DNA of 64,000 nt from JAFNAG01 sp963824985 (GTDB taxonomy: Bacteria > Acidobacteriota > UBA6911): the NCBI GenBank assembly GCA_963824985.1, contig CAWGRQ010000024.1, positions 317,555-381,554 on the forward strand, written 5' to 3'. The stretch's first letter is position 1, and each line of letters opens with the position of its first letter. The position numbers were made by a program, and so were the translations under genes. Under the pieces are notes generated by a model. It had not been told where the DNA came from. It saw nothing but the letters and a program-made list of their open reading frames with translations, and did not search any database. Shown in pieces: positions 54,222-62,264 of this stretch.

Positions 54222-56945
54222 ATGAAGATCTGTACTGTTTGCCGACGTAGTTGGGCGGATGACTTTCGGGTCTGCCCCATTGATGGCCTGCCGCTGCAGG
54301 ACGCCGGCGCCGGGTCTGCTGCCGGCGCCGATCCTTACATCGGACGCAACCTGGGCAACTGCCGTATCGTGGAAAAGATCGCCGATGGCGACCTGGGACC
54401 GGTTTACAAGGCTGAGGATCCGGTGCGCGGAGCGGTGGCGCTGCAGATTATCCCCAAGGAGCGGGTGGCCAGCCCGATCCTGCTGGAGGCTTTCACGGAT
54501 GCCGTAAAGCAGGCGGCCCAGATCAATCATCCGCACGTAGTGCGCATCTTCGGCATAGAGACCGGCGCGGAGGGCGCACCCGGCGTCACCATGGAGTTCA
54601 TCTCCGGGATTACATTGCAGAAACACCGCCAGGGCCATCCCGGGATGAGCCCCGCAGAAGCTTGCGGCCTGGTGCGCCAGGCGGCTGAGGGGCTGCTGGC
54701 GGCACACCGCCTTTCCGTGTTGCACGGGGCCGTGCATCCGACGCGGATTTTCCTGACCCCGGACGGAACCGTCAAGGTCGCGGGCTTTCATCGAAGCGGG
54801 CTGCGTGAAGGGGTCGACGTGTTTACGGCCACGGCCGCGACACTTCCCTACCTGGCCCCCGAGCAGGTCGGCGTGGTGCGCGACGTCGCCGCTCCCGATT
54901 ACCGCACCGATGTCTATGCCCTGGGGGTGGTCCTTTACGAATTGCTCGCGGGCAGGCTGCCGTACGAAGCCAGAAATCCGCAGGAAATGGCGACCATTAT
55001 GGAGGGGGCGCCGCCTCTGCCTCCGAATTTCGCCAATCCTCATGTATCCCCGCTCCTGTCGCGCGTCGTGCTTCGGGCGCTATCGAAGCACCCATCCGAG
55101 CGTCACGGCTCCATGGAAGAGTTCATGCGTGAGCTGGAGGCGGCCGGGCAACCCACCCGTGAGCCCCAGAGGCCGCTGACGCCCCAATATGAACCCCAAT
55201 ATCCGCCGAAAAGCCAGGATTCCGGCCTGTTCGCTCCCGCACCTCCGTCTCAGGATTCGGGACTCTTCTCGCCGCCCGCCGCTTCGCCGCGCCGGGAATC
55301 GAGGGAGAGCCTGTGGCCGGAAACTCCCCAGGAAAAGAGCAGCGCCGGTGATGCGAGCGTTTTCAACTGGTTCAAGACCCGCGTCGGTTCGAAGGGGGGA
55401 AGTGCGCGGCCGGGCGGAGGCCGCTCCGGCCCTGAAGATTCGGTTTTTTCCGGCAGATCCCCGGCGCGGCGCGAGGATGATGATCTCGAAGAACGCACCG
55501 TCGTTGTTTCCGGCAGCGGACGCAAGCGCAAGAGCATGCGCGACACTTTTTTCGGCGGCGGGCACCGCGACATGGACATGACCGGGACGGGAGCGCTTCC
55601 GAGACGTCGCTTTTCCAGCAAGGTATATTTGCTTCTCGGCGCGGCGGCGCTCCTGCTGATCGCCGTCATTTCCGTGCTTCTATACCTGTCGATGTCCTCG
55701 TCGGCGGGAAAACTGATGGTTGATTCCACTCCCCCCGGAGCACAGGTCTACATCAATGATGAATACCGCGGATCGACCCCTCTCCCCTATACCGAACTGG
55801 CGGCCGGGGCATACCGCCTGCGTGTCCAGCTTGATGGCTTCGAAACCAAGGTCGATTCGGTCGAAATCGCCGCGCACGCCGACGTGCAGCGGGCTTATGT
55901 GCTGGCGCGGCAGGCGGCACTGCCCACCTCGGTGATTTCTCCGCCGGAACCGCCGCGCGATGTTGCGCAACCGCCGCCGCAAATTCCTCCGGCGCGGATG
56001 CCTCCCTATGCGAGCATGATCAATGCCGCGCTCCGGTCCAGAAATCTCTTCCCGCCCGCCGCAGACAATGCCTACGACCTTGTACAGCGTTGGCAGCAGA
56101 CTCCCGGCGAGGAGAACTCGCCGGCCCTGGATCAGGCGCGCCAGAGTTTCTGTCGCGAACTTGAGTCTCTGGGCCGCGAGAAGCTGGAACAAAAGGACTT
56201 CGGCGGAGCACGGGCCTTGCTGGATCAGGGCCGGCGCCACAGTGTCACTCCCAACTGCGCGACGGGGCTGCAGGCGGCCTATGAGAAGGCGGTCGGCAGT
56301 TCGCTGAGCGATCTTCGCATCAGCGCCCGGGCCGCCATGGACCGGCAAAATTACATCACTCCCGAATCCGACAACGCCTTGCGCTATGTCCGCCTGATGC
56401 TGTCCATCGATCCGCAGGATAGTGAGGCCAGGGCTCTGGACACCGAGATCGTCAACCGCGCCTGGGACCAGGCAAAAGCGAAAGGCAATGCGCGCCAGCA
56501 TCAGGACGCCCTGGATATTTATGTGCGGCTCAAGGAGCATTACCAGAATCCCCCGTTCGGGGCAGGGGCTCTCGATCAGGCCATCGAGCGGGAAAAAAAC
56601 AAGCTGACCCTTTTCAAGGCGATGAACGTGCCGTTCAGCGTGCAGGTCAAGCACAATCACGGCCGCAAATGGGTGGTCTTCGGAGCCCGCGAGTGTAGCG
56701 GCGTTCTGCGCATCGACGGATTCGGCATGAAATATCAGAGCACTGGGGAGCATTCCTTCCAGCTCTCCTTTGACGGACTCAAGTCGGTGAATTTCGAAAA
56801 AAGCAAGATCACGATTCAAGGCGTGGGGGTGCCAGAGGGGAGAATCGACCTTGAGCCGAACGACACCGCGGCCATCCAGGCCTTCGGCCAGCTGTCGGCG
56901 AAAATCAGCGAGTACCGGCGGCTCTATGCCGATTATATGAAATGA
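54222..56945 (+). CDS. Membrane pseudokinase with zinc ribbon and PEGA domain
   Basis: The product is 907 residues. The N-terminal ribbon is ICTVCRRSWADDFRVCPIDG. The Hanks-type kinase fold spans residues about 45-310, but the catalytic residues are replaced: beta-3 Lys is Gln75 (GAVALQIIPK), the HRD Asp is Ala170 (LHGAVHPTRIF) with Lys and Asn also lost, and DFG reads GFH (188-190). The APE motif remains (LPYLAPEQ). A proline-rich linker with a repeated QDSGLF motif follows, then a membrane helix (about 468-490), a PEGA domain (MVDSTPPGAQVYINDEYRGS) and helical repeats, ending with a possible beta domain. It is probably a non-catalytic signalling scaffold. It is the first gene of the PAAR/LysM/metzincin cluster, suggesting control or assembly of that system. 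Confidence 0.85.
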   Translation: MKICTVCRRSWADDFRVCPIDGLPLQDAGAGSAAGADPYIGRNLGNCRIVEKIADGDLGPVYKAEDPVRGAVALQIIPKERVASPILLEAFTDAVKQAAQINHPHVVRIFGIETGAEGAPGVTMEFISGITLQKHRQGHPGMSPAEACGLVRQAAEGLLAAHRLSVLHGAVHPTRIFLTPDGTVKVAGFHRSGLREGVDVFTATAATLPYLAPEQVGVVRDVAAPDYRTDVYALGVVLYELLAGRLPYEARNPQEMATIMEGAPPLPPNFANPHVSPLLSRVVLRALSKHPSERHGSMEEFMRELEAAGQPTREPQRPLTPQYEPQYPPKSQDSGLFAPAPPSQDSGLFSPPAASPRRESRESLWPETPQEKSSAGDASVFNWFKTRVGSKGGSARPGGGRSGPEDSVFSGRSPARREDDDLEERTVVVSGSGRKRKSMRDTFFGGGHRDMDMTGTGALPRRRFSSKVYLLLGAAALLLIAVISVLLYLSMSSSAGKLMVDSTPPGAQVYINDEYRGSTPLPYTELAAGAYRLRVQLDGFETKVDSVEIAAHADVQRAYVLARQAALPTSVISPPEPPRDVAQPPPQIPPARMPPYASMINAALRSRNLFPPAADNAYDLVQRWQQTPGEENSPALDQARQSFCRELESLGREKLEQKDFGGARALLDQGRRHSVTPNCATGLQAAYEKAVGSSLSDLRISARAAMDRQNYITPESDNALRYVRLMLSIDPQDSEARALDTEIVNRAWDQAKAKGNARQHQDALDIYVRLKEHYQNPPFGAGALDQAIEREKNKLTLFKAMNVPFSVQVKHNHGRKWVVFGARECSGVLRIDGFGMKYQSTGEHSFQLSFDGLKSVNFEKSKITIQGVGVPEGRIDLEPNDTAAIQAFGQLSAKISEYRRLYADYMK

Positions 56946-57003
56946 AACCATCCCCCTCAAAGGCTATGGACGACAACGAAGTCAAATAGAAAGGATGCTC
57001 ACG

Positions 57004-57324
57004 ATGCCCGGAGCCGGACGGCTTGGAGATATGGCGCAGGTTTCGGCGGATGCTCACGGCTGCCCTGCATGCCCGCATCCTGCGGTCGGGCCAGCCATCC
57101 TCGGTTCACCCAATGTGCTGATCAATTTCATGCCCGCGCTGCGCGTGACCGACATTGGAGTCCATGCCGCCTGCTGCGGGCCCAACATGTGGACCGCCAC
57201 TAAGGGGAGCGCGACCGTTAAAATCAACGGGCTGGCGGCGCACCGGATGGGGGACGACAACCAACACTGCGGAGGCATGGGTAAGCTGATCCAGGGGAGC
57301 ACCGATGTGCTGATCGGAGGCTAG
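57004..57324 (+). CDS. PAAR-domain spike-tip protein
   Basis: The product is 106 residues from the ATG at 57004, 9 bases after AAAGG; the ATG at 56995 touches that site and is less likely. PAAR/DUF4150 features are GDMAQVSADAHGCPACPHPA, VGPAILGSPNVLINFMPALR, KGSATVKINGLAAHRMGDDN and GGMGKLIQGSTDVLIGG. Cys and His residues would bind the zinc at the spike tip. PAAR proteins sharpen the VgrG or tail-spike of type VI and related contractile injection systems and often carry effectors. It lies 59 bases after the pseudokinase. No VgrG, Hcp or sheath gene is in the window. Confidence 0.9.
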   Translation: MPGAGRLGDMAQVSADAHGCPACPHPAVGPAILGSPNVLINFMPALRVTDIGVHAACCGPNMWTATKGSATVKINGLAAHRMGDDNQHCGGMGKLIQGSTDVLIGG

Positions 57325-57374
57325 GAGATTTATTCACGAACATAGTGCGCACCCGGATCCGACAACCATCGATT

Positions 57375-57391
57375 CGTGTTCTTCCGTGTCC
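57375..57391. repeat. Third copy of CGTGTTCTTCCGTGTCC repeat
   Basis: Matches the right arm of the perfect inverted repeat at 34950-34970. Only one arm is present here, between the PAAR gene and the next gene. Confidence 0.6.
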
Positions 57392-57482
57392 ATCCGCGTC
57401 CCCAGGTGCCTTTGATGCTGCGTGATGGATAATCCAGGCCGGGAATTTCGGCGCGCTGCACATAAATAGAGAAAGGAAGCAC

Positions 57483-58328
57483 ATGCCCGCACCACAGGCT
57501 GCCGTGATGAAGGAGCTGGCCAAGCTCCAGTTCCGCGCCATCGCACCGCCGATGCCTGTGGATTGGTCGCAGCCGTCGGGAAATCCCAACGCGAACCACT
57601 ACCCGAAGGCGTTTCAGCCAGGGGAACTGGTTGCTGCGCCCGATCCCGTCCCCCCCGGCCTCTTTCTCCCGGCAACCATCAACAAGTATCATTGCGATGC
57701 CGCCAGGGAGATTTCCGGCAAGTTCTCGGCCTATATCGATGGCATCTGTCAGGCCATCTGTTCGGCCTGGAGCCAATGGCAGGCCGCGGCCACGCTGACG
57801 GGAGTGGTAATCAACGCCGTCGTGGCTATGGGAGGCGCAGTCGTCGGGCCGCCCTGGTTCCCCCTCATCATGGCGGGTGCTCCCAAATCCACACCTCAGG
57901 AATTGAAATATTCCAATGCGATCGCGCAGGCCCTGGGCACCGGATGGCTCGCCTACCAGGCAACGCTCAAAGTTCCCGGCCTCCCCTGGTATCCGGCATT
58001 CGCGGCGGTCCCATCGCCGGTAGCGCCGCCGATGCCCAACGTTCCCGTTCCGGTGATCGCGCTGATGCAGGTGACGGTCTCCGTTTCGAAGAGCGCCCTC
58101 AAGGCCCAGATGATCGCCAACCTCGGGGACCCGCAGGCGCTCCATCATCAGGTGCTTTTCGACTGTATCGCGGATGCCTTCGAAAAGTGCTTCCAGATCT
58201 GGCAGGCTTCCACGCAGGTCACCAATGTCCTGGGGACGGGACCGGTGCCTACATTCGCGCCCCCCGTGGTGCCGGTCGGCCCGGTCGTAGCCGGAATCGG
58301 CACCATGATTCCCGGAGGATTCGTATGA
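57483..58328 (+). CDS. Unknown protein of the PAAR cluster with hydrophobic core
   Basis: The product is 281 residues, with AAAGGAAG just before the start. I do not recognise the family. It is Pro/Ala-rich with a hydrophobic centre (LTGVVINAVVAMGGAVVGPP). Two stretches look like internal repeats: AICSAWSQWQAAATLTGVVI near residue 90 and KCFQIWQASTQVTNVLGTGP near residue 240, each followed by a Gly/Pro-rich hydrophobic run. There is no signal peptide. Proteins like this sit beside PAAR genes in several injection-system loci as I recall. A cargo, chaperone or pore-like role is possible but unproven. It overlaps the small gene downstream by 4 bases. Confidence 0.7.
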   Translation: MPAPQAAVMKELAKLQFRAIAPPMPVDWSQPSGNPNANHYPKAFQPGELVAAPDPVPPGLFLPATINKYHCDAAREISGKFSAYIDGICQAICSAWSQWQAAATLTGVVINAVVAMGGAVVGPPWFPLIMAGAPKSTPQELKYSNAIAQALGTGWLAYQATLKVPGLPWYPAFAAVPSPVAPPMPNVPVPVIALMQVTVSVSKSALKAQMIANLGDPQALHHQVLFDCIADAFEKCFQIWQASTQVTNVLGTGPVPTFAPPVVPVGPVVAGIGTMIPGGFV

Positions 58329-58562
58329 ACCTGGTTCGCGACGGCAACCCGATTGCCGAGCGGAGCCCTGGGGCGCCCGGCATGAAAACGCAGGGCCTGG
58401 GAGGTCCTGTGTCATTCGGGCGTTGAACCCGCAAAGAACTATGTGGTATTTACTGACCAGCAGATTGACGAGGAATCCAACGTGCCGTCCATCCCCGACC
58501 TCGGCAGGGCGCGAGTCATCCGCCGCCGGGAAAATCGGGACCGGCTTCGCCTGAAGACATGA
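58325..58562 (+). pseudogene. Small gene with apparent frameshift
   Basis: The ATG at 58325 overlaps the preceding stop (ATGA). The frame codes for MNLVRDGNPIAERSPGAPGM and stops at 58426. In the next frame the sequence continues as a plausible coding stretch (KNYVVFTDQQIDEESNVPSI, then PDLGRARVIRRRENRDRLRL) to a stop at 58560-58562, directly before the LysM gene at 58564. Tight packing on both sides suggests one gene of about 78 codons with a shift near 58424. A programmed frameshift, true loss, or an assembly error are all possible. The product is unknown. Confidence 0.5.
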
Positions 58563-58563
58563 T

Positions 58564-59217
58564 ATGACCGAATACACGGTAGCGCAGGGGGATTGGTTCG
58601 CCAGGATCGTGAAGCGCCAGGGGTACGGCAACACCTGGAAGCCGATTTACAACCATGCCGACAATCAGGATTTTCGCAAGACGTGCCCGGAACCCGATCT
58701 CCTGATCCCGGGCGAGACGTGCGTGCTCCCCGACAAAAACGAGGGGGAAGCCACAAAGAACACGAACAAGAAATGGCAGTTCGAAAAGGCGCCCTCAAAG
58801 GCGCAGCTCCACGTGGTCATGCTGCGCCCCAATGGCCAGCCGCTCAAGTCGTCTGCCTACACCCTCGTTTTCCATGGCCCCGGGGTTGAAGGAAAAGTCA
58901 TCAGCAAGAAGACGGACGGCTCCGGCGCGATCAAGTGCGAAATCACAACCGATGTGGAACGGGCTACCCTGACCATTGAAGGACAGGAGTTCGAGCTGGG
59001 GATCGGGCACCTGGAGCCCTCGACCACCATCAAGGGCGTCCAGGCGCGGCTGCAGAATCTGAATTACCACATCGCAGCCGTCGACGGAACGGCAGGGGCG
59101 GGATCGCCGGCCGAAACCGCCATCAAGGCCTTCCAGGGCAATTATTCGCTGGCGGACCCCGCCGGCATGGCGGAGAAGGCGACCCGCTCGAAACTCAAAG
59201 ATGTGTACGGGTGTTGA
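58564..59217 (+). CDS. LysM / peptidoglycan-binding protein of the PAAR cluster
   Basis: The product is 217 residues. The N-terminus is a LysM domain (TEYTVAQGDWFARIVKRQGY, ending in DLLIPGETCVLPD). A middle beta domain follows (VVMLRPNGQPLKSSAYTLVF), then a C-terminal PG_binding_1-like domain (TTIKGVQARLQNLNYHIAAV, then DGTAGAGSPAETAIKAFQGN). There is no signal peptide, as is usual for proteins delivered or assembled by contractile systems, where LysM proteins join spike and baseplate. It begins one base after the preceding frame's stop and ends shortly before the metzincin gene, so translation is likely coupled. Likely role: anchor, adaptor, or cell-wall-targeting part of the effector set. 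Confidence 0.8.
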   Translation: MTEYTVAQGDWFARIVKRQGYGNTWKPIYNHADNQDFRKTCPEPDLLIPGETCVLPDKNEGEATKNTNKKWQFEKAPSKAQLHVVMLRPNGQPLKSSAYTLVFHGPGVEGKVISKKTDGSGAIKCEITTDVERATLTIEGQEFELGIGHLEPSTTIKGVQARLQNLNYHIAAVDGTAGAGSPAETAIKAFQGNYSLADPAGMAEKATRSKLKDVYGC

Positions 59218-59249
59218 CTTCGTTCTTCCCGGAGGAGAACAGACAGCTC

Positions 59250-61217
59250 ATGGCAGGTCTTGAACGAAAAATTGCCCCGAATCTGAAGAATACCCTCACA
59301 CTGCCCGACTATTCCCTGGAATTGACCTACCTGGGTGATGGCAAGGTCCCCAAGGATGCGGCATACCGGTGCACGTTCGAGCTCGTCGAGGCCGCCACGC
59401 CGCCGGTTGCCGTCGCGGCGGACGCTGCCATTCCCATGGCCGCCCAGGGGAAAAAATACCGCATCATGATTCACGACAACCATGCCGCCACGTCCACCGA
59501 CACCGCGGATGCCGGATTGAACGTCCTGGGCGGCGGCGCCGATTCCTTCTCCAAGCCCTTCTGCTACACGACCAATCTCTGGACACGCGATGTCAGGCCG
59601 GCGGTCGGTTTCCGGGTGACCATCAAGAAGTGGGCGGCCGGGCAGCAGGTCACCCTCGCTCCGGATGAACTGTTCGTCGCCTGGAAAATCGAAGATCCGG
59701 AGGAGGAGTACGACCAGGTCGACCAGTGCCGCAACGGTGCCCGGCCCAAGCAATTTCTAAAAGATTTTTTCAAGCACTTCAAAAGAAAGACCGATAGCGC
59801 CACGGCCAAGGGGGATGACAACTGTTCCACCATGTTCGGCGGCGCCCGGCAACGTGACGGCATCATCAATACCATCGACGTCCTGGTGGAATCCCCGTTC
59901 CCGTCGGGGCCCGCCGCCGTCGGCGGGGGCCGGCTCCCCCAGCTCGATGAGCCCCCCGGCGCTTCCAAAAAGGATCCCAATTACGGCAAGCGGGCGCGGA
60001 GCCCCGTCAAACCGGAGGCGGCGGCCGACGGCAAACCCATCGGCGTTTCCGACGTATACTTTTTTCCCTTGCCGATCTGCGGGGACAACTACGTGTTTAC
60101 GATCGGCCTGGTCAGCGCCGGGGGAGCGGCTCTGGACTTTCTCGATCCCGATAACAAACGGGCGAAGGAATACAAGACCGGCCCGTTCACGTTGTGGCGC
60201 AAGGTGACCATCGACATGATGGTTACTTTCGACTCCGCGGACAAGAATTACATCGTCTGGGATGATGTGAAAAAGGCCTATGCGGCTGCCTTCATGGAAG
60301 TCGTCCCGCCGCCTGCCGCAAACATCGTTGAGTACGATGAGGCTGCCTGGAAGACGGTGGTCAAGAAGTATTTCAAGGACATCGGCAAGCCGGATGCCGA
60401 TGTCAACAACAACGCGCTCTACGATTATCCGAATTACTTCCTCCCTGCCATGCCGGGACTAACGGAAGCGCAATGCTGGACATACGGCAAGCAGCTGGCT
60501 ATGCGCTTTCTGGACCGCGCTTACAATGACAAGGGCAAGACCTCGCCGCGTGTCGATCTGGTTCAGGACACCTCCCCGGGGCTGTACGTGTTCCTCTCCA
60601 ATGATCTCCAGGCGGTTTCGAAGGCCCTCGGAATGTACATGGGAGAGCGCGAGTTTTTCATGGTCACCGTTGGCGACGCCACCTGCACATTTGCCCACGA
60701 GATGGGGCACGCCCTCTACCTGCGGCATTCGCTGACCAGTTTCAACAACACCGACGCGGACCACAGCAAATGGGCCACCTACGACGTCGAGCACACACGG
60801 GGAGCCTGGCTGGACCACGACCAGAAGGATGCGATCGTCTGCACCATGGCCTATGAGAACGACTACTACGGCCCGGATGGGGTCACCGTGCGCGCCTCCA
60901 ATCCGGTGGAGTGGCATTTCTGCGCCGTCTGCCTGCTCAAGCTCCGTTTTTGGGATACCGTGCTGCTGCGCGATAACGCCCGGTTCCGAAAATACATATA
61001 CTCCGAGATGAAACCGCTCAAGCTGACCAACACCTCCATGGTGGAGCTCGGCAATTTCAACCTCCCCGCCGGAACCGAAGGGTATCTGTTCAGTATCGCG
61101 TCCGCCGAGGCGACCACCAACAACCTGGGCGGGCAATTCAAGAGCTGCCGCGGCCACTACGAGCTGCCCCGCCCGAGCGACCCTCGCGGCGGGGCAGAGG
61201 CTTTTTCGGGGAGCTAG
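59250..61217 (+). CDS. Metzincin-like metalloprotease, candidate injected effector
   Basis: The product is 655 residues from the ATG at 59250; an alternative GTG at 59211 overlaps the LysM gene. The zinc site TFAHEMGHALYLRH gives HExxH with a third His six residues later (the metzincin spacing, with Tyr where Gly is usual). The later VCTMAYEND resembles a Met-turn. The N-terminal 400 residues are rich in beta strands and hold several Cys; no signal peptide is seen. The last codons (from about 61195) run into repeat sequence shared with the HNH element, so the native C-terminus may be cut. Position at the end of the PAAR-LysM operon suggests a protease effector. Target unknown. Confidence 0.75.
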   Translation: MAGLERKIAPNLKNTLTLPDYSLELTYLGDGKVPKDAAYRCTFELVEAATPPVAVAADAAIPMAAQGKKYRIMIHDNHAATSTDTADAGLNVLGGGADSFSKPFCYTTNLWTRDVRPAVGFRVTIKKWAAGQQVTLAPDELFVAWKIEDPEEEYDQVDQCRNGARPKQFLKDFFKHFKRKTDSATAKGDDNCSTMFGGARQRDGIINTIDVLVESPFPSGPAAVGGGRLPQLDEPPGASKKDPNYGKRARSPVKPEAAADGKPIGVSDVYFFPLPICGDNYVFTIGLVSAGGAALDFLDPDNKRAKEYKTGPFTLWRKVTIDMMVTFDSADKNYIVWDDVKKAYAAAFMEVVPPPAANIVEYDEAAWKTVVKKYFKDIGKPDADVNNNALYDYPNYFLPAMPGLTEAQCWTYGKQLAMRFLDRAYNDKGKTSPRVDLVQDTSPGLYVFLSNDLQAVSKALGMYMGEREFFMVTVGDATCTFAHEMGHALYLRHSLTSFNNTDADHSKWATYDVEHTRGAWLDHDQKDAIVCTMAYENDYYGPDGVTVRASNPVEWHFCAVCLLKLRFWDTVLLRDNARFRKYIYSEMKPLKLTNTSMVELGNFNLPAGTEGYLFSIASAEATTNNLGGQFKSCRGHYELPRPSDPRGGAEAFSGS

Positions 61218-61553
61218 CTGAATCGCGGCGAGAAAGCACAACGCCGCGGAGACAAAACGAGAATCGGCGCGGTGGCGTCGGCGAGCTTCGAGTCGTCTCG
61301 CGCGTTTCTGCCAGTACGGCGTGAGCAAACCGCGCCCGACGCCTTGCGGCCAAGCTGCAGCGGGGAGCGCGGTACCGCAGGCCTCTGCGGCCGTGCGCCG
61401 TGCGCCTGTCGCTCGTGCAGACTGGGTGCGAGCGATTGCGCGGAGCGTCGCCGCTACGACGAGGCGGCAGTCGCGCCGGCGAGTGACGCCCGCCTGCCTC
61501 AAGCGCCGGCGCCCACGCGAAAAGAAAATGCGTCTCATCGCATTTCGCCCTTC
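61209..61553. repeat. Repeat unit Y, first copy
   Basis: About 340 bases (GCTAGCTGAATCGCGGCG onward) closely match 61727-62082, including the core CGCGCGTTTCTGCCAGTACG and the end AATGCGTCTCATCGCATTT. Very GC-rich. It may be the tail of a lost upstream element unit. Long frames here are composition artefacts. Confidence 0.8.
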
Positions 61554-61738
61554 ACGGCATGCGAGCCAAGCGGCGCGCGATAAACATCGCGAATGCGAAA
61601 TCATTCGAGCAGCGCAAGCCGCTGTACTGGTTGTCATGGCGCACACGCGGCGTGCAACGTGTTGTGGAGCTCGACGCGACCGCGTTGCCGCCGGACGATC
61701 TTGCCGATTGCCGCTTTTCGGCGCGATCTAGCCAGATC
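61554..61738. repeat. Repeat unit X, first copy
   Basis: Close match to 63803-63984. It starts CGGCATGCGAGCCAAGCGGC and ends at a CGATCTAGCCAGATCG near-palindrome. Both copies keep a frame starting MRAKRRAxNIANA, about 60 codons in the second copy, so X may once have coded for a small protein. Confidence 0.8.
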
Positions 61739-62082
61739 GCGGCGGAAAAAGCGCAACGCCGCGGAAAACAAAACGGGAATCGGCGCGCTAGCGTCGGCGA
61801 GCGTCGAGTCGTCCCGCGCGTTTCTGCCAGTACGGCGTGAACAAGCCGCTCCCAACGCCGTGCGGCCAAACTGCAGCGGGGAGCGAGCGCGGCGCCGATG
61901 CGAGCGATTGCGCGGAGCGTCGCCCTACGACGAGGCGACCGTCGCGCCGGCGAGTCACGCCCGCCTTCGCATCAGGGGCCCGGGAGGCGAGCGGGCTTGG
62001 AGGGCCCGCTCCCTTCGCCTCCCGGGCCTCGGGCGCCGGCGCCCACGCGAAAGGAAATGCGTCTCATCGCATTTGGCGCTTG
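61727..62082. repeat. Repeat unit Y, second copy
   Basis: Follows unit X directly and precedes the HNH gene. It carries an extra inverted stretch (GGGCCCGGGAGGCGAGCGGG and its mirror, about 61976-62030) that the first copy lacks. Confidence 0.8.
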
Positions 62083-62264
62083 ACGATGTTCTGGCGCGCT
62101 CTGGCCGAGCGAGCGAGACACGGTGCGACGCATGCCCCGTCCGGCGTCAGCGTCGCGCGCTGGCGCGTTCGTGACGAAGAAACGGCTTTCGCGTCGAGCC
62201 GACGCTCGCGAGCTCGCTGGCGGGTCAGTCAGAGGCCCGAAAATCTCCATGGTAACAAGAGAAC

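Noticed and set aside
54222..56945. Calling the gene an active Ser/Thr kinase
   Set aside because: Catalytic Lys, HRD Asp and DFG Asp are all replaced.
57004..61217. Calling the PAAR cluster a prophage or a full T6SS
   Set aside because: No Hcp, VgrG, sheath, baseplate, capsid or integrase gene is visible in the window.
61218..62264. Several overlapping long frames as genes
   Set aside because: They occur in many frames at once in very GC-rich repeats and lack motifs. Only the HNH gene is supported.
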